Shown: one piece after another, positions 15,108-24,631 of the stretch
Numbering within the stretch: position 1 is the stretch's first letter
Layout of the letters: every line of letters starts with the position of its first letter
NCBI GenBank assembly: GCA_937879855.1
Contig: CALFMO010000043.1
Location: forward strand, 124,001 to 188,000
Direction of reading: 5' to 3'
Source: an uncultured Acidobacteriaceae bacterium
GTDB taxonomy: Bacteria; Acidobacteriota; Terriglobia; Terriglobales; Acidobacteriaceae
DNA length: 64,000 nucleotides
Made by a program: the position numbers and the translations under genes
Notes under the pieces: model-generated
The model's database searches: none
Told to the model about the DNA's origin: nothing
Seen by the model: the letters and a program-made list of their open reading frames with translations, nothing else

Positions 15108-17783
15108 ATGACCGAGCCGTCCACTCCGCTGATGCGGCAATATGCCGCCGTCAAAAAAGAACATCCCACTGCGCTATTGTTTTTTCGGTTGGGGGACTTC
15201 TACGAGCTTTTTTTCGACGATGCGATCCTAGCGTCGAAAGAGCTCCAGATCACTCTGACCTCGCGCAATAAAGAAAAAGGAATCGCTGTGCCGATGTGCG
15301 GAGTGCCGTATCACGCGGCGGAAGGTTACATCGGGAAGTTGATTCGCAAAGGCTTCAAGGTCGCCATCTGCGAACAAATGGAGGATCCACGCCAAGCCAA
15401 GAAACTTGTGCGGCGCGAAGTCACGCGTGTGGTCACGCCAGGGACCGCGGCGGATTCGTCGCTGGGATCGGAGGAAAACAATTTTCTGGCAGCCCTGGCG
15501 CAGGTAGGAGATCGCGTCGGCTTTGCTGCGCTGGACTTGTCGACTGGGGAATTTCGCGCCACGGAATTTTCGGGCGAGGGCGCGCTGCGGCGGGTACAGG
15601 AAGAGTTGGAGCAACTGCGGCCCAAGGAATTGCTATACGGCTCGGCGGCGCCGCTGTTTGAAAGCGCGGGAATCCGGGAGGAGCCGAACTTCGCTCGGCC
15701 CGACAACCGGCGGCCATCCCCACAGAATCACGTCCAACGCGGGGGAGCCACTTGCACCGAAACTCCTTTGGATGACTGGATCTTTGCACCCGACCATGCG
15801 ATACCGCTGCTGGAAAATCACTTCGGCGTTCTGTCGTTGGAAGGATTTGGCCTATCAGGGCGAACCGCAGCCGCAGCCGCGGCGGGAGCAATTCTTTACT
15901 ACGTGCGCTCCACGCAGCGTGGATCGCTCGATCATGTCGATCGTATCGGCTGGTATGAGCGGCAAAGTTGTCTCGTGCTCGACGCCGTCACGGTACGCAA
16001 TTTGGAGTTGATCGAGCCTCTGTTCGCGGGCACGGACGTGGGCGTCACCTTGTTCCGCTCAATCGATTGTGCGATCACGCCTATGGGCAAGCGCCTGCTA
16101 AGAGCCTGGCTGTTGCGGCCGTCGCTCGATTTGAATGAAATTCACGGCCGGTTGGATGCCGTCGAAGCCGGAGTAAACGAGATGGTAGCCCGCGAGGAGT
16201 TGCGGCGGGCCCTCGACGGCGTGCTCGACCTGGAAAGATTGTTAAGCCGAGTCACGCTTGAGACCGCCAATCCCCGGGATGTGCTCGCGCTGGCGGCGTC
16301 GCTTGGAAAACTTCCAGCAATCCGGGCAGCGATGGCCCGCCTGACGGCGCAGCGGCTGGCGACTCTGCATGCATCGCTCGATGAACTCGGCGACGTGCGC
16401 GAACGCATCGAGAAAACGATTGTGCCCGAGCCGCCGCTAAGTTTCGCAGACGGCGGAGTGATCGCCGCGGGCATCGACCGCGACCTCGATGAATTGCGGG
16501 AACTCTCGCGCAACAGCAAGCAGGTGCTGGCACAAATCGAGCAGCGGGAGCGAGGGCGCACAGGCATTTCATCGCTCAAGGTGAAGTTCAACTCGATTTT
16601 TGGCTACTACATTGAAGTTTCGAAGCCCAACCTGCACCTGGTGCCGCAGGACTATGAACGCAAGCAGACCCTGGTGGGAGCGGAGCGCTTCACCACACCA
16701 GAATTGAAAGAGTACGAGACCAAGATTCTCGACGCACAAGAAAAGATTGTCGAGATCGAGCGCCGCCTCTTCACCGAGCTGCGCACCATGATTGCGTCCG
16801 AAGCCAAGCGCATCCGGCAAACTGCGCTGGCGTTGGCTGAAGTGGACGTACTCGCATCGTTGGCCCACATCGCAGCCTTACGCAACTACTGCCGCCCGAC
16901 GTTTGCCGAGTCCGCCGACGCCAGCGAGACCGAGATCATCGAAGGCCGCCATCCCGTCATCGAACAGCAGGAAATGGCGGGAGGCAGTGAGCGCTTCGTC
17001 CCCAACGATCTGTATTTGAATGGAACCACGCACAACATTGTGCTGCTGACAGGCCCGAATATGGGCGGCAAATCGACTTACCTCAGGCAAACCGCCCTGA
17101 TCGTGATTCTGGCGCAAATGGGATCGTTCGTTCCCGCGCGATCGGCGCGTCTAAGTGTGGTGGACCGCGTTTTCACGCGCATTGGGGCGAGCGACAATCT
17201 CGCGCGCGGCCGTTCGACGTTTATGGTTGAAATGACGGAGACCGCGGCTATCCTGCACACCGCGACGCCGCGGTCGCTCATCCTGCTCGACGAAGTTGGC
17301 CGTGGCACCTCCACCTACGACGGGCTGGCAATTGCATGGGCTGCCGTCGAATACTTGCACGCCCGCGTACGGGCCAAGACTCTGTTCGCGACGCATTATT
17401 TCGAGCTCACCGAGTTGGCGGAACAGCTTTCCGGGGTAAAGAATTTTCACGTCTCGGTCAAAGAGACCGGCAGCGGCATCGTATTCCTGCGGCGAGTCGA
17501 GCCGGGCGCGGCGGACCGCAGCTACGGCATCGAGGTCGCCAAGTTGGCCGGGTTACCGAACGAGGTTATCGTGCGTGCTCGGGATGTGCTGGCGGAGCAT
17601 GAATTCGCCGAGCAGCAGGCGACGGCGCATCTTTCTCCAGGAGCCACTCCGCCGCCGGCGCAACTCACGATTTTTACGCCGCTGTCGCAGCCGGTGCTGG
17701 AGAAATTGCGCGAAGTCGACCTGAACCGGCTCACGCCACTGGAGGCGCTGAACTTGTTGGCGGAGTTGAAGAAGGAAATCTAA
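15108..17783 (+). CDS. mutS: DNA mismatch repair protein MutS
   Basis: An 891-residue MutS1. The start MTEPSTPLMRQYAAVKKEH is followed by the mismatch-recognition loop GDFYELFFDDA (Phe-x-Glu), the connector and lever domains, then the ABC-type ATPase with Walker A GPNMGGKST (about residue 645), the signature region STFMVEM, and Walker B LILLDEVGRGTS. The C-terminal part holds the beta-clamp/dimer region. Binds mispairs and recruits MutL. The start at 15108 matches the family N-terminus; the frame is open 18 codons upstream but that part overlaps the likely promoter. mutL is not in the window. It is the first gene of a rightward series. Confidence 0.97.
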   Translation: MTEPSTPLMRQYAAVKKEHPTALLFFRLGDFYELFFDDAILASKELQITLTSRNKEKGIAVPMCGVPYHAAEGYIGKLIRKGFKVAICEQMEDPRQAKKLVRREVTRVVTPGTAADSSLGSEENNFLAALAQVGDRVGFAALDLSTGEFRATEFSGEGALRRVQEELEQLRPKELLYGSAAPLFESAGIREEPNFARPDNRRPSPQNHVQRGGATCTETPLDDWIFAPDHAIPLLENHFGVLSLEGFGLSGRTAAAAAAGAILYYVRSTQRGSLDHVDRIGWYERQSCLVLDAVTVRNLELIEPLFAGTDVGVTLFRSIDCAITPMGKRLLRAWLLRPSLDLNEIHGRLDAVEAGVNEMVAREELRRALDGVLDLERLLSRVTLETANPRDVLALAASLGKLPAIRAAMARLTAQRLATLHASLDELGDVRERIEKTIVPEPPLSFADGGVIAAGIDRDLDELRELSRNSKQVLAQIEQRERGRTGISSLKVKFNSIFGYYIEVSKPNLHLVPQDYERKQTLVGAERFTTPELKEYETKILDAQEKIVEIERRLFTELRTMIASEAKRIRQTALALAEVDVLASLAHIAALRNYCRPTFAESADASETEIIEGRHPVIEQQEMAGGSERFVPNDLYLNGTTHNIVLLTGPNMGGKSTYLRQTALIVILAQMGSFVPARSARLSVVDRVFTRIGASDNLARGRSTFMVEMTETAAILHTATPRSLILLDEVGRGTSTYDGLAIAWAAVEYLHARVRAKTLFATHYFELTELAEQLSGVKNFHVSVKETGSGIVFLRRVEPGAADRSYGIEVAKLAGLPNEVIVRARDVLAEHEFAEQQATAHLSPGATPPPAQLTIFTPLSQPVLEKLREVDLNRLTPLEALNLLAELKKEI

Positions 17784-17823
17784 CCACAGACGACATGGAC
17801 CCCCACGAGGTACATCCCTATCA

Positions 17824-18951
17824 ATGGTGACCGCACGCAAGCCTGGCGGTATCGAAAATATCGGCCAGTTGCTGATCGTCGGCTTCGATGGCACCGAGAT
17901 GAAACCGCGACTCAGTTCCCTGCTTACCCGTTTGCAGCCAGCGGGAGTCATCCTGTTCGCGCGGAACATCAGGAGCCCTCAACAGACGTGGCGCCTGTTA
18001 CAGGATTGTCAGAGGTGCGTTGCCACGCCGCTATTCACTTGTATCGATCTTGAGGGCGGAACTGTCGATCGCTTTCGCGATGCACTCGGAGCAGCACCTG
18101 CGGCAGCGGATGTGTTCAGCACCGGCGATCGCAGCCTCTTCCGCAGGCATGGACAAATCATCGGCGAGAATTGTCGCGCGCTCGGGTTCAATGTTGACTT
18201 TGCGCCCGTGCTCGATCTGGCGTTCGAGGCTTCACACAGCGTAATGGGTTCGCGCGTAACCTCGCAGGATCCGCACCAGACGATTACTTATGCACGCGAA
18301 TTTCTAGCTGGGCTTCGAGATGCGAAGGTGATGGGATGCGGCAAACACTTTCCAGGCCTCGGCGAAGGCACACTCGATAGTCACCACGAACTGCCGGTAA
18401 TCGAAAAGTCACTAAAACAAATGTGGGCTGAGGATCTGCTTCCCTACCGAACGTTGCGGCGACAGCTTCCGTTTGTGATGATCTCGCATGCGTGCTATCC
18501 GCAAGTGACTCGCGATCGAACGCCGGCCTCACTTTCGAAGATCTGGATCAGGGACATTCTTCGCAAGCGCATCGGTTACCGGAATTTGGTCGTGTCGGAC
18601 GATATGGAGATGGGCGGTGTGACCTCGGCGGCGCCCGTCGCCGAAGTGGCCGTGGAGTTTGTTCGTGCGGGCGGCGATCTCTGTCTCATCTGCCATCGCG
18701 AAGAGTTGATTCTGCAGGCGTACGAAGGGCTGATTAAGACAGCGGAACGAGATTCGCAGTTCACAAGACTTGTGTCCGACGCGGCCAGCCGGGTGCTGGC
18801 GTTCAAGAAGAAATCAGGGAACCTGGTGCGGCGCGTGAAAACTCCGTCGGACGAATCGGTTAAGAAGTTGTCGCGCCGGCTATGGGAGTTTAGCGAACAG
18901 GTACGTCTCGCCCCCTTTAGTCGTCAAGCCGACAAGCGGTCGCGCTCATGA
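17824..18951 (+). CDS. nagZ: Beta-N-acetylhexosaminidase, GH3 (NagZ-like)
   Basis: A 375-residue cytoplasmic glycoside hydrolase family 3 protein. Motifs: GQLLIVGFDGTEM, the ILFARNI strand, CIDLEGGTVDRF, KHFPGLGEGTLDSHHELP (the NagZ mobile loop with catalytic His/Asp) and SDDMEMGGV, containing the aspartate nucleophile. NagZ removes GlcNAc from anhydromuropeptides in cell-wall recycling. The next gene, anmK, acts on the product anhydro-MurNAc and overlaps this one by 4 bases, which strengthens the assignment. About 40 bases separate it from mutS. Confidence 0.93.
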   Translation: MVTARKPGGIENIGQLLIVGFDGTEMKPRLSSLLTRLQPAGVILFARNIRSPQQTWRLLQDCQRCVATPLFTCIDLEGGTVDRFRDALGAAPAAADVFSTGDRSLFRRHGQIIGENCRALGFNVDFAPVLDLAFEASHSVMGSRVTSQDPHQTITYAREFLAGLRDAKVMGCGKHFPGLGEGTLDSHHELPVIEKSLKQMWAEDLLPYRTLRRQLPFVMISHACYPQVTRDRTPASLSKIWIRDILRKRIGYRNLVVSDDMEMGGVTSAAPVAEVAVEFVRAGGDLCLICHREELILQAYEGLIKTAERDSQFTRLVSDAASRVLAFKKKSGNLVRRVKTPSDESVKKLSRRLWEFSEQVRLAPFSRQADKRSRS

Positions 18952-20138
18952 TCGAGAAGGCAATGATCGTGGCCGGGGTGATGAGTGGGACGTCGGCCGA
19001 TGGGATTAATGTGGCCTTGGTGCGCATCGGCTCTGCACGAGACTCAGGCTCACGCGGGTGGGGGCGCCCGCGCCGCACGATAAAACTTCTGGGACATGCA
19101 GAATATTCTTATCCGCCCAATGTCCGCGCTGCGATCCTGGCGGCGATGAATGCCGAACACGCTCGCGTGGCCGATCTGGCGCGGCTCAATTTTCTTTTAG
19201 GAGAGTTGTACGCCGACGCCGTGCTGGCTACAGAACGCAAGTTTCGCGTGAAGGCGGAGCTTGTTGGATGTCATGGTCAAACCCTCTACCACCAAGGCGA
19301 GGCGCAGCCGTTTCTGGGACGAAGGGTCGCCGCTACCTGGCAGACGGGTGAAGCCGCGGTACTCGCGGCGCGGGTTGGCGTACCGGTGGTTTCGGATTTT
19401 CGTCCGGCAGATATGGCCACCGGGGGCAACGGCGCGCCGCTGGTTCCCTATCTCGATTCCCTGCTCTTTCATGATCCGAAGATCGGCCGCATCGTGCAGA
19501 ATATTGGCGGGATTGCCAACCTGACTGCGATTGCGTCGGGTTCCGGCGCCGGACGACTGCTCGCCTTCGACACCGGCCCGGGCAACATGGTGATCGACGC
19601 CGTCACGGAGAAATTGTTTGGCCGCGCATTCGATCGCGGCGGGAACATTGCCGCATCCGGAATGGTGCTGGAGCCGGTTCTAAAGCAAGTCTTGAAACGC
19701 AAATTCTTTCTCGCAAAACCTCCGAAGACCACGGGGCGTGAGGAATTCGGCCGTGAGTTTGTCAGTGACTTCTTAAGCCGTTGCGAAGGCTTTCGCAAGG
19801 AAGACATCGTCGCGACGGCCACGGCGCTGACCGCGAGATCAATCGGCGATGCGGTGCGACGATTCGTGATCCAGAAGACCCGTAATTCCTTTAGAGAAAT
19901 GATTTTGTCGGGCGGCGGAGCGCGGAATGCCGCGCTGGTCGCGATGTTAGCGGAAAGCCTTGCGCCGCTCGGAATTCAGCTGCGATTCTCCGATGACTTC
20001 GGCCTGCCCTCACAGGCGAAAGAGGCAGTGGCGTTCGCTCTACTCGCTTACGAAACGTGGAACCGGCGGCCCTCGAATGTGCCCTCCGCCACGGGCGCGA
20101 AGCGAGCCGTGGTGCTGGGAAAGATTTCCTATGCGTGA
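18948..20138 (+). CDS. anmK: Anhydro-N-acetylmuramic acid kinase
   Basis: A 396-residue ATP-dependent sugar kinase that opens and phosphorylates 1,6-anhydro-MurNAc to MurNAc-6-phosphate. Diagnostic motifs are present: VMSGTSADGINVALV at the N-terminus, VGCHGQTLYH, RVAATWQTGEAAVLA, VSDFRPADMATGGNGAPLVPYLD (abridged family block) and FDTGPGNMVID. Length is slightly longer than typical. The start ATG overlaps the nagZ stop (ATGA), so the two recycling enzymes are translated together. No murQ etherase is visible nearby. Confidence 0.96.
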   Translation: MIEKAMIVAGVMSGTSADGINVALVRIGSARDSGSRGWGRPRRTIKLLGHAEYSYPPNVRAAILAAMNAEHARVADLARLNFLLGELYADAVLATERKFRVKAELVGCHGQTLYHQGEAQPFLGRRVAATWQTGEAAVLAARVGVPVVSDFRPADMATGGNGAPLVPYLDSLLFHDPKIGRIVQNIGGIANLTAIASGSGAGRLLAFDTGPGNMVIDAVTEKLFGRAFDRGGNIAASGMVLEPVLKQVLKRKFFLAKPPKTTGREEFGREFVSDFLSRCEGFRKEDIVATATALTARSIGDAVRRFVIQKTRNSFREMILSGGGARNAALVAMLAESLAPLGIQLRFSDDFGLPSQAKEAVAFALLAYETWNRRPSNVPSATGAKRAVVLGKISYA

Positions 20139-21714
20139 CCATCGGACCTTGGACCTTAAACAATCGCCTCCGGGCTCTAAAGGCAGACTCGGTCTCAAGA
20201 TCTTATTTTTTGCATTCCTTAGCCTGATCGCGATCTTCCCGCTGCTCTCTTGCTCGACTAAGCCCGATGCGAACACCCTCGTGATGATCATCGAATCAAG
20301 CCCGACGAATCTGGATCCACGCGTCGGCCTCGATGCTTTTTCTGAACGCATCGACAATCTGATCTTCGACGATCTGTTATCTCGCGGAGACGATCTGAAT
20401 GTGGCTCCGGGATTGGCGGAACGCTGGGAGATTCCCGATCCGCTCACCTACATCTTTCATCTTCATCGTGGCGTCAGGTTTCATGATGGGAGTCCGCTGA
20501 CCGCGCGGGACGTGAAGTGGACCTTCGACTCGTTGCTGCAAGGCAAGATTCGCAGTACCAAATCGGCGGTCTATCGATTCGTGGACCGCATCGATGCGCC
20601 TGACGATGCGACCGTGATTTTCCACATGAAGGAGCAGGACTCCACTCTGCTGTGGAACCTGTCGGACGGCGCCATCGGAATTGTGCCGGATGGCAGCGGC
20701 GAGGAGATGACGCAGCATCCCATCGGCTCGGGACCATTTAAATTCGTCAGCGCCGAAACCGACCGCGAAGTCGTCATTGAACGCAACAACGATTATTGGG
20801 GCGGAAAAGCCAAGCTGGCGCGAGTGCGCTTCGCGGTTGTCCCCGATGCGACTACAGAGGCTCTGGAATTGCGCAAAGGCAGCGGCGACGTCACCATCAA
20901 CTCCCTCACGCCCGACACGGTCTACACGTTGGCGCGCGATCCCCATCTTGGCGTCGAGCACGCAGCCGGAACCAGACTCGCTTATCTCGGATTCAATCTG
21001 CGCGATCCGATCCTGAAAGACGCGCGGGTTCGGCAGGCGATTGCCTACGCCCTCGACCGGCAACCGATGATCGAATACTTGTGGCGAGGCGACGCACAAC
21101 CGGCGCGCAGCATTCTGCCGCCGCAGAGTTGGGCCTACAACGGAGACGTGCCCCCTTACGATCACAACCTGGACAAGGCGAATCAATTGCTCGATGCGGC
21201 GGGCTACCCCGCGTTGAATGGCGTGCGCTTCCATATCACCATGAAAACTTCGACCGACGAGAATACGCGCCTGATGGTCGCCGTAATGCAGCAGCAATTG
21301 CGCGCTGCGGGAATTGCGCTTGACATCCGCAGCTTCGAGTTCGCTACGTTTTTTGCGGATGTGCAGCACGGCGCCTTTCAGATGTACGGCTTGCGCTGGA
21401 TTGGAGGCAACGAGGATCCCGACATCTTCGAATATGCATTTGACTCGGCGAAATTCCCGCCGAATGGCGCCAATCGTGGCTATTACTCGAATCCCAAGGT
21501 GGACGCCCTTATCGATAGAGCCCGGCGGGAGATCGATCCCAAGGTGCGCAAGCCGCTCTATGCCGAGGTGCAACGCATTCTGGCTGAAGATTTGCCTTAT
21601 ATCAATCTGTGGTATCTCGATAATGTCCTGGTGCACACGCGCCGGGTACAAAACATAAAGCTCAACCCTGCGGGAAATTACGACTTCTTACGGACTGCCG
21701 AGTTAGTTCCGTAA
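20131..21714 (+). CDS. Dipeptide/oligopeptide-type ABC solute-binding lipoprotein (SBP_bac_5)
   Basis: A 527-residue protein starting at the ATG at 20131, which overlaps the anmK stop by 8 bases. A hydrophobic stretch near residues 22-38 ends with the lipobox LLSC, giving a lipoprotein. The family-5 pattern is clear: LVMIIESSPTNLDPRVGLD, GLAERWEIPDP, FHLHRGVRFHDGSPLTARDVKWTFD (abridged), NNDYWGGKAKL, and YYSNPKVDALIDRAR near the end. Such proteins bind peptides, or in a murein-recycling setting muropeptides. Placement after nagZ-anmK suggests cell-wall peptide uptake (inference). No matching permease or ATPase genes follow. Confidence 0.92.
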   Translation: MRDHRTLDLKQSPPGSKGRLGLKILFFAFLSLIAIFPLLSCSTKPDANTLVMIIESSPTNLDPRVGLDAFSERIDNLIFDDLLSRGDDLNVAPGLAERWEIPDPLTYIFHLHRGVRFHDGSPLTARDVKWTFDSLLQGKIRSTKSAVYRFVDRIDAPDDATVIFHMKEQDSTLLWNLSDGAIGIVPDGSGEEMTQHPIGSGPFKFVSAETDREVVIERNNDYWGGKAKLARVRFAVVPDATTEALELRKGSGDVTINSLTPDTVYTLARDPHLGVEHAAGTRLAYLGFNLRDPILKDARVRQAIAYALDRQPMIEYLWRGDAQPARSILPPQSWAYNGDVPPYDHNLDKANQLLDAAGYPALNGVRFHITMKTSTDENTRLMVAVMQQQLRAAGIALDIRSFEFATFFADVQHGAFQMYGLRWIGGNEDPDIFEYAFDSAKFPPNGANRGYYSNPKVDALIDRARREIDPKVRKPLYAEVQRILAEDLPYINLWYLDNVLVHTRRVQNIKLNPAGNYDFLRTAELVP

Positions 21715-21735
21715 ACCGCGTCACTCGCTACCGCT

Positions 21736-21775
21736 GTTGAGCTTCGTTCGACTGACGGCCGAGTGCGGCTGTTCC
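21736..21775. repeat. Double-hairpin dispersed repeat, diverged copy
   Basis: Same layout as the copy at 34133-34172: a GTTGAGC-TTC-GTTCGAC hairpin followed by GACGGCCG / CGGCTGTTC. Relative to that copy several C-to-T changes keep pairing through G-T wobble. It lies in the gap between the solute-binding protein gene and ymdB. Confidence 0.65.
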
Positions 21776-21825
21776 CACATGCGTTTTCCTTTCTGCGTGT
21801 TACCATCGAATTTCGGTCTACCCGC

Positions 21826-22617
21826 ATGCGGATTCTCTTCATCGGCGACATTTTCGGACGGCCCGGGCGGAACATCGTCAAAGACCGGCTGCCCGGAATC
21901 GTCCGCGATCATGCCATCAACCTGATCATTGCGAACGGCGAAAACTCCGCGGCTGGCTTTGGAATCACTCCGGCGCTAGCGGAGGAATTGTTCGAATTCA
22001 ACATCGATGTAATAACCACTGGAAACCACGTCTGGGACAAGCGCGAAATCGTCGACTACTTTCAGATGGTCGAGGGCAACGGACACGGACCTGCGCGGCG
22101 CGTCCTGCGCCCGGCAAATTATCCGGCGGACATGCCCGGCTCCGGTGTGTACGAGGGCTTCAAGGAAAAAATTCCGTACGCGGTGATCAATCTGCAGGGA
22201 CGCGTGTTCATGGCTTCGAACGATGACCCGTTCCGCACCGCCGACCAACTCCTGCAGAAGATCAAGGCGAAAATCATTTTGGTGGACATGCACGCCGAGG
22301 CCACGTCGGAGAAGATTTCTCTCGGCTGGTATCTCGATGGGCGCGTCACCGCCGTTGTAGGCACCCACACGCATGTGCCAACCGCCGACGAGCGCGTCTT
22401 GCCCAACGGAACCGCCTACGTCACGGATGTGGGCATGACGGGGCCCTATGACGGCGTGATCGGCGTAAAAAAGGAACTGGTCGTAGGCAAGTTTCTAAAC
22501 GGAATGCCGGTGCGATTCGAGCCAGCCACAGGCGACACGCGTCTGTGTGCGGTAGTCATCGATTGCGACGAACACACTGGCAAGGCACGCAGCATCGAGC
22601 GTTTGATGCTGTCTTAG
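21826..22617 (+). CDS. YmdB-family metallophosphoesterase
   Basis: A 263-residue protein. Calcineurin-like metal-binding motifs typical of YmdB/DR1281 are present: GDIFGRPGR, IIANGENSAAGFGITP, TTGNHVWDKREI, a late VDMHAEATSEK and VGTHTHVPTADE. Family members hydrolyse 2',3'-cyclic nucleotides and 3',5'-cAMP and affect biofilm versus motility choices in Bacillus. The ATG at 21826 is chosen because the family always begins MxxLFIGDI; the open frame upstream runs through a palindromic repeat. Length matches the family (about 260). Confidence 0.92.
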   Translation: MRILFIGDIFGRPGRNIVKDRLPGIVRDHAINLIIANGENSAAGFGITPALAEELFEFNIDVITTGNHVWDKREIVDYFQMVEGNGHGPARRVLRPANYPADMPGSGVYEGFKEKIPYAVINLQGRVFMASNDDPFRTADQLLQKIKAKIILVDMHAEATSEKISLGWYLDGRVTAVVGTHTHVPTADERVLPNGTAYVTDVGMTGPYDGVIGVKKELVVGKFLNGMPVRFEPATGDTRLCAVVIDCDEHTGKARSIERLMLS

Positions 22618-22748
22618 AAAAGTTGCAAGCCTGCTGCAATCTTGCGTTCTTGGGGTGGAAATTCCCTGTCTCCGCCCATTGAACTCGAAGGTACTAGGTC
22701 CTATTGGCCTGTCCCCTACTTGCGAAAACTACATTAGAATCAAACGAG

Positions 22749-24614
22749 ATGCGGCGAAAAGGACTGATCATTGCAGCGGGGCTTCTTGCAGGGGCGCTCG
22801 CCTCAGCAGCATTAGCTGGCGATGATCCATCCTCTGTCCCGATTTCCTGCGGAAACGGAGTGCCGGGCGGAATCAATTGCCTGGTTTCAAAGAAAGAATT
22901 GAAGGAAGCACGCTCCGCTTTCCACGAGGGCGTGAAGCTTCGGGACAGCCAGCAACTGGAAGCGGCCTTCGCGCAGTTTGACAGAGCCACGCGAATGGCG
23001 CCGCAGAATTCGCAGTTTCTGACCGCCCGCGAAGTCGTCAAGTCTGAACTCGTCTTCGGACACATCCAGCGCGGGAACGTGCTGTTGCTAGAAAATGATC
23101 GAGCCCGGGCTGCCGCGGAATTTCGTGCCGCCCTCGATCTGGATTCGGAAAATGAGTACGCGCGCGAGCGACTGGACGAAGCCACCCGAGAGTTAGCGCC
23201 CGCAATGCGCCATGCTCTACCCGTTCAGGTCGCGGATTCCGGCGAAATCCATCTCCAGCCCAGGGACGATCGAGCCACATTCCACTACACGGGAGACACC
23301 CGCGGCCTGTTTGCCGGGCTCTCGGCCGCCTATGGAGTAACCGCGCAGTTCGACGATTCGGTCCAGCCGAGGCAGGTGCGATTCAACATCGACGACGTGG
23401 ATTTCTTCACCGCACTAAGGCTGGCGTGCCAGGTCAGCAAAACCATGTGGGCGGCTCTCGATGCGCATCAGATGTTGATCGCAGCTGACAACCCGGAAAA
23501 CCACAAGCAATTCGACCGCATGTCGCTGCGCACCTTCATCCTGCCGGCGCATTCCACGCCACAGGAAGCGACCGATCTGGTTAACACGATGCGCAGCATT
23601 CTCGACTTGAAATTTGTCAGTTCCGGACAGGCCGCCGACACGGTGGAAGTGCGCGGCCCGCAGCCGGTGCTCGAAGCCTGCTCCCACCTGCTGGAACAAC
23701 TCAGCAATGAACGGCCGCAGGTCATGCTCGATGTTCGCGTACTGCAGATCAGCCATCAGCTCACGCGCAACATCGGGTTGCACATTCCCAACACCTTCAC
23801 CATGTTCAACATTCCGGCGGCAGCGCTGGCAGGGCTAGCTGGACTCGGCGGACAGAACATTCAGCAGCTCATCAATCAGCTGATCGCGTCCGGCGGCATC
23901 AATCAAGCTGGCAGTTCAGCTCTCTCCGGACTGCTGGCCCAACTGGGAGGTCAACAGAATTCCATCTTCAGCCAGCCCTTGGCCACGTTCGGCGGCGGCC
24001 TGACCTTCATGGGACTGAGTCTTGACCAACTCGCGGCTCATCTCTCGGTAAACGAGTCGTGGGTGCGCAGTCTGGAAGACATGAACATTCGCGCCAGCCA
24101 GGGGAACGATGCCACCTTTCACATAGGGACGCGATATCCGATCCTGAATGCGACCTACGCGCCCATCTTCAATTCCCCGCAGATTTCGCAGGTGCTCGGC
24201 AACCAGTCCTATATTCCGCCGTTCCCTTCCGTCAGCTATGAAGATCTGGGCTTGAACGTGAAAGCAAAGCCTGTGATTCACGGTGATGGCTCCGTCAGCA
24301 TGGACCTCGAGCTTCAAGTCCGCTCGCTTACCGGCCAATCGAGTAACGGAGTGCCGCTTATTTCCAATCGGGAATACAAAGGGAGTATCAACCTGAGGGA
24401 CGGCGAGCCTGCGTTCGTAGCCGGAGAAATATCACGGACCGACACGCTCTCCATGAGCGGTATCCCGGGGCTTGGATTCGTGCCGCTCCTTAATCAGGCG
24501 ATGGTGAACAACACGAAGGAGTCCGACAGCGACGAACTCATGATCGTGCTCACTCCCCACGTCGTGGCTAACTTTGATCGGACTACTCCGGAGATTTGGT
24601 TGAGCGAAAAATAG
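22749..24614 (+). CDS. Secretin-domain protein with N-terminal TPR (type II/IV secretion-like)
   Basis: A 621-residue exported protein. The signal peptide is residues 1-23. Helical TPR-like repeats cover about 45-160 (FHEGVKLRDSQQLEAAFAQFD, abridged). An STN/N0-like and N1 region follows (FNIDDVDFFTALRLACQVS), then a NolW-like segment with VEVRGPQPVLEACSHLLEQL and a secretin core from about residue 330 (RPQVMLDVRVLQISHQLTRNIG, abridged). It ends with GIPGLGFVPLLNQ and DELMIVLTPHVV, the classic secretin C-terminus. It could be the outer-membrane channel of a pilus/type II system or a stand-alone TPR-secretin, both seen in Acidobacteria. No other secretion genes are in the window. Confidence 0.87.
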   Translation: MRRKGLIIAAGLLAGALASAALAGDDPSSVPISCGNGVPGGINCLVSKKELKEARSAFHEGVKLRDSQQLEAAFAQFDRATRMAPQNSQFLTAREVVKSELVFGHIQRGNVLLLENDRARAAAEFRAALDLDSENEYARERLDEATRELAPAMRHALPVQVADSGEIHLQPRDDRATFHYTGDTRGLFAGLSAAYGVTAQFDDSVQPRQVRFNIDDVDFFTALRLACQVSKTMWAALDAHQMLIAADNPENHKQFDRMSLRTFILPAHSTPQEATDLVNTMRSILDLKFVSSGQAADTVEVRGPQPVLEACSHLLEQLSNERPQVMLDVRVLQISHQLTRNIGLHIPNTFTMFNIPAAALAGLAGLGGQNIQQLINQLIASGGINQAGSSALSGLLAQLGGQQNSIFSQPLATFGGGLTFMGLSLDQLAAHLSVNESWVRSLEDMNIRASQGNDATFHIGTRYPILNATYAPIFNSPQISQVLGNQSYIPPFPSVSYEDLGLNVKAKPVIHGDGSVSMDLELQVRSLTGQSSNGVPLISNREYKGSINLRDGEPAFVAGEISRTDTLSMSGIPGLGFVPLLNQAMVNNTKESDSDELMIVLTPHVVANFDRTTPEIWLSEK

Positions 24615-24631
24615 CCAGCTTCCGCTCGCTT

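Noticed and set aside
20377..21651. 424-codon minus-strand frame inside the peptide-binding protein gene
   Set aside because: The plus-strand product has full SBP_bac_5 motifs; the antisense frame has no family features.
22704..22740. TAGAAT as a promoter for the secretin gene
   Set aside because: No -35-like hexamer lies at 16-18 bases.
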